Shown one piece after another: positions 1 to 10,684 of a DNA stretch of 64,000 nucleotides (position 1 is its first letter; every line of letters starts with the position of its first letter). Under the pieces are notes generated by a model. It was not told where the DNA came from, did not search any database, and was given only the letters and a program-made list of their open reading frames with translations. A program made the position numbers and the translations under genes. The DNA comes from Blastocladiella emersonii ATCC 22665 (Eukaryota; Blastocladiomycota; Blastocladiomycetes; Blastocladiales; Blastocladiaceae). The stretch is taken from assembly GCA_025594325.1 (NCBI GenBank), contig JANHCV010000006.1:372001-436000 (forward strand). Reading direction: 5' to 3'.

Positions 1-700
1 TATCGACCCACTCGACACTCGTGACCTCGTGCAACCGCTTGCACCGTCATCCCTCGGCATCCATGCATCTCGCGTCGACGCGTATACGCCCGGGCGCCAC
101 GACAGGCCCGCGCCGCACGGTGGCCCCCACGGTACGCGTCTCTCCGCTTCTTCTCGGCCGCTCTTCCCACGCGACGTGCATCCGGAGTCATGCATCAAGT
201 CCGTCGACACGCCCTGCACACATCGACGGGACTCGCGCCCGCCGCGCTCGATGTTCACGCCGCGTTCCCACGCCTTCCGCGCCGGCTGTCCGTTCGCTCA
301 CTGACCCACCCCACGCCACGACCTCTTTGCCCTGCTTTCTAGCCTTCGACAAGCACCTCAAGCTGTGGCGGCACTCGAGGGGTCCGCGGCAAGGTGCTTA
401 CGTCGATCCTGACCAAGTTCGCGACATGGTACGCGGTGCTTGATTCGGCCTGCTTCTCCCGTGGACCGGGACTAACATGTTTGCGGCCGCAATGAGCGAG
501 TAGGGCACCGAGTACGCCAAGTCGCGGTGACCAGGGTCGCGCCGTCGCCCGTCCCGTCGACTCGCGCACGGCACGCTCAAGTCCACGCGGTACGGTGCTT
601 CTCTTTCGCGTTGTCGGTGCGACTCACGCTGCGTGCGGGCACCGCCGAGCTTCGGGTCCCAAAGCACTTTCGCTCGTGTCGTCGGCCCGGGTCTCGGCGA
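1..700. other. No recognisable gene
   Basis: Only short overlapping reading frames on both strands, typical of GC-rich noncoding DNA. No motif, domain or splice structure is visible. It could hold promoter or untranslated sequence of a gene outside the window. Confidence 0.4.
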
Positions 701-719
701 CGCAGCCCACGCGCTCGCG

Positions 720-1186
720 TCGACTGTACTCTTCGCCTGACCCTCTGCTCACTCGTCTCCGCTACGCGACCCGTAGCCTCGGTCTACCACGACAAGCTGC
801 TGCGGCGCTCGCCCATCAACTGGTCGGCGTTGCTCTCAAGCACGCACCCGACGGCGTACTCGTTCATAATCGAGGTACGCGACTCGTCCTCGCCCATCAC
901 GGTCTCCGACTTACGCAGATGATTCCCTCCTGTCTAGTTCATGGCGAGCAAGCTCACGAACCTGCCGTCGTGGCCAAAGGCGCCAGCTGCTGCGGGTTCG
1001 AGGACGGGTCCAAGGTGCACTCGAGGCGTCACGGTACGCGTTCATTGCCTCGCTGATGACCGACTCTGCGCTCACAATGATCTCTCCTCCGCATCGTAGG
1101 CCATATGCGGTTAGATTCCGCTCGCTCGTCATCAAGCTGGCCGCGAGGATCACCGGCACAGGGTTTCCTCTCTCATCCTCCCTCAT
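720..1186 (-). pseudogene. Broken minus-strand coding relic, unknown family
   Basis: On the minus strand two adjoining stretches read like ordinary protein in different frames: one at 911-1186 (with the phrase GNPVPVILAASL) and one at 720-922 (with MGEDESRTSIMNEYAVG). Their composition is far less Arg/Ser/Pro-biased than shadow frames elsewhere in the window. No start, stop or splice structure joins them. The first phrase loosely recalls a transposase segment, but not enough to name a family. It may belong with the relic at 1535-3480. Confidence 0.3.
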
Positions 1187-1249
1187 CCTCTTCCCCGCCG
1201 ATGGTCTACCTGTATCGCACTCGATTCGCGGATAAATCGCGTGGTTTGA

Positions 1250-1540
1250 AACCTGGAATCATCGATGGGCCGCGACCTGGATCCGGATGTATTGAGCCGT
1301 GAGCGACGCCTTGATCCCTGGCGTGATCCACGCTGAGGCGAGGCGAATTCATTGCTGGATCAAGCTCGAGATCCACCTTGACCAAAAGCTGGATCCATCT
1401 GAGAGGTCCGCACGGTTTGCGGGTGGATCCAGCTCGCCCAAGCTGGATCCACGCTTGATCCAGAAAAGTAATATCGGGATCCACATTCCCCCGAGGTCCA
1501 TCATGTCCACGGCTGGATCCAGGGTGGATCCACTTCAAAT
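1250..1540. repeat. Cluster of GGATCC-centred palindromes
   Basis: GGATCC occurs seven times in about 250 bases (1279, 1391, 1425, 1445, 1477, 1515, 1526). It is usually written TGGATCCA, and further TGATCCA or TGGATCA variants lie between. Spacing is irregular (about 11-112 bases), so this is not a simple tandem satellite. Function unknown. Confidence 0.6.
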
Positions 1541-3480
1541 GGCTGGGGCACGGTTCAGTGATGGCGTCTGGCGAAGCGACGATCGGAGTTGAGCAGGAAC
1601 ACGCAGACAGCTTCGCGCCACGATCCCGGCTTGCTTGCAAGGTAGCAGATACTGTACGGAAACAATGTCGGAAGGCACACGGCGGTGAATTGTCTCCTGC
1701 ACTCGCTGGACGGCGAAGGCGAGCGAGTTCAGAACCTGCTGGATACCAAGGCTCGCCATGAGCGGGACCTTGCCCCGCTTGATGGAATTCTCCAGCGACA
1801 GGAAGATCGGGCTGTTCATGTCGCTGAGTTTGCGAAGCACGCCGTTCGACTCGCTCGCCCGAGAGCTAGAAACAGAGTACCGGTGATCGAATTATTGATC
1901 GGGACTCGCCCTGTTTCAGAGTGCGCCACAGTCACTGAAGGGCGCAGCGCGCTCGTCCGTGCGGTCGGCTGGATGTTCAGGCGCGTTCTCAACTTGCAAG
2001 TTAACCTCGTGGAGGCTACTGCGCTCACTCGAGTCGACTCGACTCGACTCGACTAGACGTCGGCGTTCGAGACCTGCGTCGGACGCACGATTGTTAGCGG
2101 GATCATGCCGTCGTCGTCAGGCAGCGCGTTGAGCCGTTTGTAGTTGATGGGGATGTCGGCCTAGGAGGAGTTGCCAGTCCTTGAGCCATTCGATCGCAGC
2201 GATGATATTGCGTCATCAAATTGTGAGTTCGTTGATGATCGTTTGGATGTTGACGTGCGCGGCGTGCCCTGCGCTCCTTGCGACATGGTTTTGTGCTGGG
2301 TACGGCGTAGCGACGGCCGTGTTGACGAGGACGGGCTGCTTGATTGTGGACCGCTGCGCCACAACCTCAGCGATGGCCGACCTGAAACCGGCAGGCGAGA
2401 CGGCGACCTGCTGAGTGAGAACCGGAACCGCGGGGCCCGAGGTGATGCCGACATGCGCAATGAGGTTGCCAGCAAATGCTTGAGGTCGTCACGTATGCAC
2501 TCCCGGTGCAGCCGAGGCAGGAGCTCGTCGCTGGGAAAGTCCGAGTCATCCGAGACCACGATCTCGTCCATGAACCGCGGCCGTGGCGGCGCTGTCAGCG
2601 CAAACGTCAGCCTGGCCCGTGCTCCGCCTGGACGGGGTCGGCAGTCCCGTGTACGCGCGCTACTGCTACTGCCACTGCGCGTGCTGTGCTGCGGTCCCTA
2701 TGACGCGTGACGGAGGCGTCGTTGACAACGGCGTCGTCGTGGTAGTGAGGTGACCTGCGCGCGGTTTGGGTTGCTGGGGCGCCGCCACATGCTGCACTGC
2801 AACACCACTGGGCCGACCGACCTGCAGTTGCTGTCCGGCCACGACGACGTGATCGGTTTATCAACGGCGTCGCGCTGTTGCTGGAATTACCTTTGCTGCG
2901 GGTGCAACAGCGCGGAACCCAACCATGTCGACAATGAAGCGGATTGCTGCTTGATGACTGACACGTTGCCTAACACGTTGCCTGATCATAACGATGAGGA
3001 CGGCTGCTGCTGGATCTGCTCCTGCACCGCCACGCCCTGCGGCCACGCCGACATGAGGGACATATCGCGCTTGAACATCTCGTACGTGTACACGTTGAGC
3101 AGGTCGCACTTGAAAATCTTGAACGTGCACACGTTGAGCTGCTCCATGGCCTGCCGCATGGCGCGGTGCGACTTGACCATGTTTCCGAGCAAGAGCGGCT
3201 GGGCGTGCGGGTCGAGCTGAGCTACATCAGTTGCCGAGACCACAAAGACGGCAGCAGGGCCTCTCTCTCTCTCCGTGCGCGAGCCACGCAGACGAGGCTG
3301 AACGATATGTGGCCACGTACTATAACCGAGATGTTCTTGGCGCGGCCGGTTGCGTAGTTTGGTCAACTCGGCCACCTTGCCCTCGAGCTTGGTGTATTAC
3401 AGGAACTTGGGCTTGGCCAGAATCTCGTACGTTGACACGAGGCGCGACGGGTGCTGCCCAACACGCATCTGCACTTGCGT
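1535..3480 (-). pseudogene. Long decayed minus-strand coding relic
   Basis: The minus strand reads as protein-like sequence with repeated frame changes. Clear stretches are 3130-3480 (phrases STYEILAKPKFL, ELTKLRNRPRQEHLGY), 2990-3200 (MVKSHRAMRQAMEQLNV), 2200-2580 (MDEIVVSDDSDFPSDELL, then PVLTQQVAVSPAGF in another frame), 2053-2160 (NYKRLNALPDDDGMIPL, ending at a TAG at 2053-2055), and 1535-2030 (SDMNSPIFLSLENSIKRG). At least four frame breaks separate them. I do not recognise the protein; a dead mobile element or virus-derived gene is possible but unproven. Being a relic is an inference from composition and frame breaks, not from homology. Confidence 0.35.
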
Positions 3481-3579
3481 GACTCCCCCGACCTGCACGG
3501 ACGGCCAGGTATCTGACGGTGTGGCTCGCCGCGTTCTGGACGGGCGCTGTCTCGAAAGCGAGCCGTCAGTACGACAAAC

Positions 3580-3957
3580 AGACCGGTTCCGGTGTGCGTC
3601 AACGGCATTAAGTGCAACAAGAAGAAGAAGAAGAAGAAGTATCAACTCAAAGCCACGCCCGTTGCGCCGGTCGAGCAGGACCCGATTACACCCGCCTTCG
3701 TCATGCGGTGGACAGGGGTCCAAGGCGTTCAAGCACAACATTGTTCTCGCGCGGATCCGCGTCCCGCAGGCACGGAACGGCCTTGTGAGTGACTTACCCT
3801 TGTACGCGACGCTTTCATGGCTCCAACAATGCAAGAACCTGTGGATGCTCCGGTCAATCGCGAAGAGCTTGTTCGAGGCCATGAAGCCCGATCCGCTAGC
3901 AGCGGCCGAGAGCGAGCGACTTAAGGCGCTCGACAACCTGACCAAAACAGGGTGAGT
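3580..3957 (+). pseudogene. Possible plus-strand coding relic
   Basis: Two plus-strand stretches look protein-like. 3592-3790 holds a run of seven lysines (a GAA/AAG microsatellite at about 3619-3640) followed by YQLKATPVAPVEQD. 3730-3957, in another frame, contains KNLWMLRSIAKSLFEAMKPD and ends in a TGA. They overlap near 3715-3790, suggesting one broken reading frame or a missed intron (a GTGAGT lies at 3784). No family recognised. It is convergent with the minus-strand relic to its left. Confidence 0.3.
3619..3640 (+). repeat. AAG trinucleotide microsatellite
   Basis: About seven AAG units in a row, encoding polylysine if the plus-strand frame is read. Confidence 0.8.
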
Positions 3958-4376
3958 TTAATCACGGAGGCACCTTTGAAGCAGGCGCGCTGCCGCTCTT
4001 CAGACGCTCAAGTGCCCTATGCGGTGCGGGATTTAGCCCTCGATTGAGAATAAAACGCGAAGCGCTCCGGTCGGTGCTTCAAGTGCAATTCGCTCGCGGG
4101 TCGTGCCGGACACGTGCGCTGATGAGATGCGTTGCGCCACACCAGTGAGATGACGAACGACGCGTCCAGCCTTGGCCCTCGATTGTGTCGAGGTGAGATC
4201 CAAGAATGAGACAGCTGGGACAGGCCGGGTCTTGTTCAAGCAAGAATATTGAGTGTATAGTAGCACCGAGTCATCCCTTCCCATCTTTCCCTCCCTCCCT
4301 TCCCTCCAATTCACAAGTCGTGCGTCACGCAGTCGCGGCGACCACGACGACGCTACATCTACGTCGTGGCGCGCGG

Positions 4377-6479
4377 CTACGCTTTTGCTTGGCGGATCAG
4401 CGAGAAGAGCTGCCGGTAGCGTGGCACGTAGTCCAGCCCCTCGCACGAGTAGAAGCGAAGAAAATCACCGATCCCGGCGGTCGCCACCCGCGGCTCGAGC
4501 GCCTGCAGCACGGCCTTGGACGAGTTGAGGGGGGTGATCGTTGAGATCTCGTAGTGCAGGGTCTCGAGAAGCTGGAGCAGCCACTCGCCCCTCGAGTCCA
4601 TGACCTCCTTGTGCGACGGCACGCGTACTCGAAGGTGATTCATGCAGGCAGCGATGCGCGTGGCGAGCTCGCGCGGCGGCAACAGGATCGGGCACGTCGC
4701 GGCGAGGTGCACCTGCGGCTGGTTGGGCCCGCCGTGGTTGGGGTTGGCGTCGGCGAGTGCCGGGCAGAAATTGCACATGTCGCCGTCTGCTGGTGGCGCG
4801 GCGGGGCCTCGGTGGGAGATGGGAAAGCCCCACTTCGGGATGTGCGGCACTGGCGGGTCGCGGCTCACGGGCTGACGGGCGCGGTGCGGCGAGGACGGCG
4901 AGCGCGACGACGAGGCCGCCGCCACCATTGCGAACGTGATGCTCGATGTACGACGACTTGACGACGAGCGTGACGGGGAGCGTGACCGAGCTGCCGCGGT
5001 GCCCAATGTACGACGACTTGACGAGCGCGACGGGGAGCGTGACCGAGCCGCCGCGGTCGGCGACGACGATGACGCCGCGGCGGCGGCGGCGGCGGGAGAC
5101 GCAGGGCCGCGGGAAGCACGGCCACCACGCTTAGCGCTTGGGCGTACGGGGAGGGCCAGGGCCGGAGTAGGGGCCCGAACGGGCGTAGTGGGGGCGGGCG
5201 GCTCGGTGCTTGAGGAACCCGACGGCGGCCGCAACAGCTGGTGCGCCTGGTCGAGCAGGTACTTGAGGTTGGCGACCTGAATGAACGAGGTCATGGGCAG
5301 CCGCGCGAGGGCCTGCAGCGCGACGTGGACCGAAACGTAGTCCGTGTTCTTGGCCGACAGCTCCTCGATGTGCACCGCGACCCGATCCACGTACTCGACG
5401 AGCGGGGTGCGCTCCTTGTGGAACACGGCCTTGGTGATCTGGGTCCCAGCCGCAGTCGCATTCTCGGGGCCGAGGGGACCGCCGAAATGGACGAGGTCAA
5501 CGGCATCGACCCCGCGAAGCTGCTCCAGCCCGCGCGCGACCTGCTCGGCGAGGTAGCCGATCCCGTCCTTTGTGGTGATCAGCAGACACTTGTCCGTCGC
5601 GTGCGGTTCCGCGAAAAACCGCTCCGGGCCACGCGAGCCGACGGTGCAGGCGGTGCAGCGGAGGACGGCGGCGGCTGTGGTGGTGGTACCCTCGGCGGCG
5701 TTGATGGCCGCGGGCTCGGCGTGGTGCGCGATGTGCTGCGTCGAGTGGGCCGAGCCGGCTGCCGGGGAGGAAGGGCGCGGGACGGGATCCGCCGCCGCGG
5801 CCGTCGCCGCCGACAGGGCCGATGGCGGCGCAGGGAGCGCGCTTGCCGAGCCGCTGTTGCTGGTCGGACCGTCGCCCAGCGTGCCCGACACGGGCGGCGC
5901 CGCGGCCGACACGCAGGCCGAGCTGTCGTCGTGGGCGCCCTTGTCCGAGTCCGAGTCCGAGTCCGAGTCTGTCGGGAACATGGGTCGTTTCAGCTTGTTG
6001 GCGGCCGGGCTGCGCGGCGGCGGTGCGGGCCCAAACCCGTGCGCAAACTCGAACCCGACCGCGCCGATGAGCGGCATGGGCGCCGAGTGGCTGCGCGAGC
6101 GCGGCCGGGCATCCTGCAACCCGGCCCCGGCGATGAGGGCGGGCGCGTGCGCTGCGCCGTCCGGGGCTGGGGCCGGGGCCGGGGCCGCGGCGGGCAACGG
6201 CGACGGCGATGGCAAGGGCGGTGGCGACGACTCGTACGCCCAGAGCTCGCGCGAGATCCGGCCGTCCATGTCCTCGAGGCGACGCACTTCGTCGGTCACC
6301 GCCATCAGCCGCTCGAACGCGTCCTTGTTGCACAGGTAGCAGCCGAACTGGACCAGCTGCCAGCCGCGGCGCGTGGTCGGCTTCAGGAGGCCGTCCGAGA
6401 ACGCGCGGAACGCGGCAACGGCCTGGCCAGCGTCAAACTGCGGGGGCGGCGCGGGGGCGCCGATCTCGGCGCGATGCAT
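4377..6479 (-). CDS. Unrecognised 700-aa protein with SR repeats and a Cys/His cluster
   Basis: A single open frame of 700 codons starting at an ATG (6479) and ending in TAG (4377-4379); no intron is needed. The N-terminal ~100 residues are ordered-looking (phrase GWQLVQFGCYLCNKDAF). A long Pro/Ala/Ser-rich linker with an alternating Asp-Ser tract (DSDSDSDSD) follows. A central ordered block (~280-440) contains RFFAEPHATDKCLLITTKDG. Next come two Ser-Arg repeats encoded by a 60-bp DNA duplication. The C-terminal block has a CNFC...HLAATC arrangement that could bind zinc. SR repeats and a Cys/His knuckle hint at an RNA or nuclear role, but I recognise no family and give no function. It lies tail-to-head after the SMG1-like gene on the same strand. 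Confidence 0.7.
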   Translation of the reverse strand: MHRAEIGAPAPPPQFDAGQAVAAFRAFSDGLLKPTTRRGWQLVQFGCYLCNKDAFERLMAVTDEVRRLEDMDGRISRELWAYESSPPPLPSPSPLPAAAPAPAPAPDGAAHAPALIAGAGLQDARPRSRSHSAPMPLIGAVGFEFAHGFGPAPPPRSPAANKLKRPMFPTDSDSDSDSDKGAHDDSSACVSAAAPPVSGTLGDGPTSNSGSASALPAPPSALSAATAAAADPVPRPSSPAAGSAHSTQHIAHHAEPAAINAAEGTTTTAAAVLRCTACTVGSRGPERFFAEPHATDKCLLITTKDGIGYLAEQVARGLEQLRGVDAVDLVHFGGPLGPENATAAGTQITKAVFHKERTPLVEYVDRVAVHIEELSAKNTDYVSVHVALQALARLPMTSFIQVANLKYLLDQAHQLLRPPSGSSSTEPPAPTTPVRAPTPALALPVRPSAKRGGRASRGPASPAAAAAAASSSSPTAAARSRSPSRSSSRRTLGTAAARSRSPSRSSSSRRTSSITFAMVAAASSSRSPSSPHRARQPVSRDPPVPHIPKWGFPISHRGPAAPPADGDMCNFCPALADANPNHGGPNQPQVHLAATCPILLPPRELATRIAACMNHLRVRVPSHKEVMDSRGEWLLQLLETLHYEISTITPLNSSKAVLQALEPRVATAGIGDFLRFYSCEGLDYVPRYRQLFSLIRQAKA
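4947..5066. repeat. 60-bp tandem duplication inside the 4377-6479 gene
   Basis: Two near-identical units begin at 4947 and 5007. On the minus strand they encode two copies of an Ser/Arg-rich segment (RSRSPSRSSS). The second copy differs by a few bases and a small indel, keeping frame. Confidence 0.75.
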
Positions 6480-7053
6480 GGTGTGTGCTAGGTGTGCGAG
6501 ATGAGCTGCGGGCTAGCCCCCTCAGGAGTCGGGGCGGGGCGGCCCGTTGGCGCGCGCGCGCGAGCGCACGACGACCATCGCGACGCGCCAGGGGTCGGTG
6601 GGGCGCCAGGGGTCGGTGGGGCGCCAGGGGTCGGTGGGACGCGCGCGCGCACGCGTTTCGGCGCCGCCCGATTCAGGGGAAGCGACGCGCTCACGTGGGT
6701 GGCGCGACGCGTCGGATATTGTCTCGCAGGCGCGGTCGCGGCGCCGATAAGCTCGCGTATGACGGCCCCGCGATGATATCCGATAAGGCCGCTTACTCGC
6801 TTACGACGGTATTCGGCACGACTGGCGCGTTTACGCAGAATTCAACCGTATATGGTGTGCGGCGACGGCATGGGCGAGTACACGCGGTACTCGCTGGCAA
6901 AGACACGGTCCGAGTCGTCCGAGATGTCGCTCGGCGCGTGGCCTTACAGGTGCGGCACTTGAATGCTGGTTCGCAGCCGCCGCCGGCCTTGCCGCGCGTG
7001 TCGGTCCCGCGAGTCGCAGTAGTGGTACGAGATCCCGCCGGCCTTGCACGCGC
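6480..7053. other. Intergenic region between the SMG1-like gene and the 700-aa gene
   Basis: Contains three copies of an 18-bp unit (see 6589-6642) and an alternating CG tract near 6550. It should hold the 3' end of the SMG1-like transcript and the promoter of the next minus-strand gene. I see no clear TATA box. Confidence 0.5.
6589..6642. repeat. 18-bp tandem repeat, three copies
   Basis: Unit CAGGGGTCGGTGGGGCGC repeats at 6589, 6607 and 6625; the last copy has one change. It lies just upstream of the start codon of the 700-aa minus-strand gene. Confidence 0.85.
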
Positions 7054-8712
7054 TCAGAGCCACGGCGTCCAGCCCTCGAACATGCGCGCGAGCCGGCCCT
7101 CGTCCATGGCCTCGTCAATGAGACGCGAAACCTACATGTTCGCGCCATCGAGTCAGTCGTCGTCGCCCGCATGCACGCGTCGAATCGAAGCGTACCCGAT
7201 CGGCGACACTGGACCCAGCACCCGGACCCTCGTCCGCGGACCCGTCGAGCTTGGCGTACAGGCTGCGCAGGACGCGCACCCCGCGGTCGTGCGGCGCGTC
7301 TGCTGCGGCCGCCGCAATCGGCTTGACGGCGACGCCCGACGGTGTCGGCTGCGTGAGCCGGTCCATGTCGCCGTCCTCGTCCCCGCCCTCCTCGGTACCA
7401 ACCATGGGCGGGTCCTCGCCGTTGACCCCGTCACCGTCGCCCCCGCCGGGCGCCGCCGCACCGGACCCGGCGCCCTTGAGCATCTCCCAGTCGATGCTCG
7501 GGTCGAGGACGAGCGACTTGAGCAGCCGCGCAAAGAGCCCGCGGTACTTGGCGAGCAACCCCAAAACCACCTCGGCCGCCTGCGCAAACGGGCCGCGCAC
7601 GCCGAGCGCCGCGCCGCCCATGGCCTCGACAAAGCTGCGCGTGAGCCGGAACGGGACCACCTCGGGCACGTACAGCGCAAGCCCGCGGTCGAAACAGATG
7701 TTGTAGTCAATGTGCACCACGTGCCCCGTGGCCGGGTCGACCAGCACGTTGTCGAGGTGCCGGTCCCCCAACCCCAAGACGTACCCGACGACCGCCATGG
7801 CCGCCGACGAGTGCGCGAACCGGCGCGCGGCTGCGAGGATGCCCGCCGCGGAGGTCGCTTCCAGAAAAAGCGCGTTGCGCAGCCAGTCGGCGGGCGACCC
7901 GGCCACGAGCCGCGCGTGCACCTCGCGGAGCTGTTCCGCCGAACACGCGCGGCGGACCGACCGCTGCGTCGGCGGTTGTTGGGTAACAGGCCGACCGAGG
8001 ACCGGGTGCGCGGCCGCGTTGAAGGCGACAACGGGCTTTGGCGGGTGCTCGCCGCCGTGCGTCGCCATGTACGCGCGCTTGTACAGCGTGTAGGCCGGGA
8101 CCGCGTCGACCCACTGGATGAACCCGCCGGACCGGCCGAGCGGGACCACGGCGTAGCTACGCGCGAGCCCGCCGCTCCCAACAGCCGCGAGCGCGGCGAC
8201 GCGCGGGTCGCTCCCCCGTGCAGCCGTACCCGCCACGACGGCGTTGGCCGCGTCGAGGAACTGCATCATGGCCTGGTCGAGGTGCAGGTCCTCGAGCCCC
8301 TTGAGCAGGTACGCCGAGTCTTTCCCCGCGGCACCCGTGAACGTGAGCTTCTTGGGTTTCGTCTTGGTCGGCAGCACCGTGAACGCGGCGTGGACGCCCG
8401 CGATGCGCTCGCTGGTGCCCGGCAGGAACGTGGCCGACAGATCGAGGTCGTGCAGCACCTCGACCTCGTGCAGCCGCAGCGTGCGCGCGCGGTTGATGGC
8501 GGACCCGAGCGCCGCCAGCAGCGGGTGCAGCGGCGCCCACAGCTTGCGGACCGCGCGCCGCCACACGGCTGGGTCCTTCTCGGCGTCGGCGTTGGTGTGC
8601 GGCGACCATGCCGCGAACGCGGCCTCGGCCTGCTCGAGCGCCGCGTCAATCTTGGGCCCGAACGCGTCGCGGAACCGGACCTCGCAACACCCGAGATAGT
8701 CGGCGCGGCCGC
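7054..8712 (-). CDS. SMG1-type PIK-related kinase, C-terminal kinase and FATC part
   Basis: SMG1 is the PI3K-like protein kinase that phosphorylates UPF1 in nonsense-mediated mRNA decay. Exon 7196-8712 carries the kinase: TKTKPKKL, then LLKGLEDLHLDQAMMQFL (lysine region), LGRSGGFIQWVD, the catalytic GLGDRHLDN and the metal-binding HIDYN. These match SMG1 rather than ATM, ATR or TOR. A 64-nt intron (7132-7195) splices to exon 7054-7131, which encodes a FATC tail (LIDEAMDEGRLARMFEGW) and a TGA at 7054. Kinase and FATC are joined by only ~100 acidic/low-complexity residues, whereas animal SMG1 has a very long insert. Upstream I find no FAT or HEAT region. The frame closes before 8712, at a possible acceptor (CAG at 8713-8715), and the next gene's promoter lies about 300 bp further. 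A small upstream exon (about 8834-8909) is possible. Either a short SMG1-like kinase or a truncated copy. Confidence 0.85.
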
Positions 8713-9021
8713 TGTTGCATCAAGTTCGAAGCGTTACATGAGAGAATATGAGCGAGAATCGATGATGACGGTGAATGACGTCGCGTCGCGTTTCGAATTC
8801 GGCGCTGCATGAGCCGAAGCTTCGGCGGACCCGACGCCACGGACCCGTCAGCGAATCCGGGCCGCTGGTCAACCTCGTGGGTCCGCTCCGCTGGCTCGGG
8901 CCCGAGCATGGCCGATCGGAGCGTCCCCAACTCGCGGACCAGCTTTAGGGCGTGACGAGCACGCACTCCGGCGGCCGGCGAGTCGGGTCCGTCCCCGTTG
9001 CCATGGGGGCTCGGCCCAGGG

Positions 9022-9028
9022 TATAAAA
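9022..9028 (+). promoter_or_regulatory. TATA box of the binding-protein-like gene
   Basis: TATAAAA in a GC-rich setting, 222 bp before the ATG at 9250. This implies a 5' leader of roughly 190 bases. Confidence 0.65.
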
Positions 9029-9249
9029 CCGCGCCACCTCCCCGCAGCTGGCTCTCGCTCTCTTGTCGTTGCTTCGTTGCTTCCCTCGTATGTATCATGC
9101 TCCCTCGGTCGGACTGGCGTCTCGGCCCTCGCGGCCTTGCAACAGGTGCCCCCGTCGGCCTGCTGTTGTTGATGCCACGTTGCCGTCTCCGACGCGATCA
9201 ACAAACACCTCACCGACACTCGCCCCCTCCGTCCCCGTAGCGATCCACC

Positions 9250-10684
9250 ATGACCGCCTCCATCAAGCTCCTGTCGCTGCTGCTCCTGGCGCTCGTCGCG
9301 ACGTCGGCCAACGCGCAGTCCCCGCTTGAGGACTGCGTCAAGACGTTTGACGCCAACAAGGACTGCTTCACGGCCAAGTCGACCAACGACGCGGCCAAGT
9401 TCTTCAAGGTCGACTACAAGAACTACTACAAGGTGGTCTCGGTGACGCCCGCGTTCGGCGCTCCCTCGAGCTACGCCCTGGTGATCCGCGGCGCCCCCAA
9501 GGACGCGCTGCCGACCAACGTCAACGCCACCTTCGAGATCCCCGTCAAGTCGGTCGGCGCCTTCGACACCACCTCGGTCCCCTACCTCGAGCTCCTCGGC
9601 AAGCGTGCCGCGATTGCTGCCGCCAGCAACCCCGAGTACGTCTCGTCGGCCTGTACGTGTTCTCGCTTCGCCTTCCGCCCTTCCACTTCGGGACCTCTCG
9701 CTCACCGCAACGTTCTCCCAAACAGGCTTCCAGAAGCTCGTTGCCGCTGGCACCATCAAGAAGGTCGACGAGAAGAACCAGGCGAGCGCGACCTCGACGG
9801 TGGCGCCGCTCGATGCCATCTTCTCGGGCATCGGCGCGACGCCGGGCCTCGCTGACGGCAAGTGGGTGACGCAGTCGGCGTCGAGCGACCCGGGCGCCTT
9901 CAACCGCGCCGAGTGGCTCGAGTACTTTGCCCAGTGGTTCGGTCTCGAGGGCGACGCCCAGAAGACCACCACCGAGATCCTGGCCCGCTACACGGCCGCC
10001 AAGGAGGCCGCCAAGAAGGCCGCCGTCGCGTCGCCCCTCAAGGTCGCCTGGGTCTCGTACTCGGCGCCCGCATCGTTCAACGGCAACAAGGCGTCGTGGT
10101 CCATCTCGGCCGCCGCCTACAAGAAGGACCTCGTCACCGACGCCGGCGCGACCATGGTGACCCCCTCGGTGTCCACCTTCTCGGATGTCGCCGAGTTCCG
10201 CAAGCAGCTGACCGAGGTCGACGTGGTCATCAACGAGTCGTTCAAGTTCAACGAGACGCTGTCGGGCTTCGCGCAGGCGTTCGGCGTCGACGACAACTTC
10301 AAGTTCATGAAGAACAAGCAGGTGTACGGCCTCGACAAGCGCGTCAACCCGTCGTTCCTGCTCGACTGGTTCGAGTCGGCGCTCGTGTTCCCGAACGTGG
10401 TCCTGCTCGACCTCATGTCGATCGTCAACCCCAACGCCGTCAAGGGCGTGACCCGCACCTACCTCCGCAACCTCGACTCGGACAAGATCACCGTCGTCAC
10501 CGCCGACCAGTGCCAGGGCGACGTCGCCGCCCCGCTCTCGGTCCAGGGCCCCGCCGTCCAGCAGATCTCGTCGGGCAACGTCGGCTCGGGCGACGGCGCC
10601 GCGCGCACCTCGGCCGCTCCCGCCACCGTGGCTGCTGCTCCCCTCGCCGTCGCTGCCGCGGCTGCTGCCTTCTTCCTCGCCTAA
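9250..10684 (+). CDS. Secreted, GPI-anchored-type protein with TroA/FepB-like binding fold (copy 1)
   Basis: Exons 9250-9652 and 9726-10684 (73-nt intron, donor GTACGT) give 453 aa. The N-terminus is a signal peptide (LLSLLLLALVATSANAQ). The C-terminus is a Ser/Ala-rich spacer ending in a hydrophobic AAAAAAFFLA tail, as expected for GPI anchoring. The core resembles iron-siderophore-type periplasmic-binding proteins: RAEWLEYFAQWFGLE, then a helix of TTEILARY type, KVAWVSYSAPASF, a DAGA turn, and FPNVVLLDLMSIVNP near the end. That family captures metal chelates in bacteria; a cell-surface capture role in this fungus is inference. A near-identical gene follows 460 bp downstream on the same strand. 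The ATG is chosen for the TATA spacing and the signal peptide. Confidence 0.8.

Noticed and set aside
5241-6491. A 416-codon plus-strand frame opposite the 700-aa gene
   Set aside because: Arg/Gly/Val-rich composition is the mirror of the Pro/Ala-rich minus-strand protein; no domain and no splice logic.
6209-8812. An 867-codon plus-strand frame opposite the SMG1-like gene
   Set aside because: It runs antisense to clear kinase motifs on the minus strand and has shadow-frame composition.
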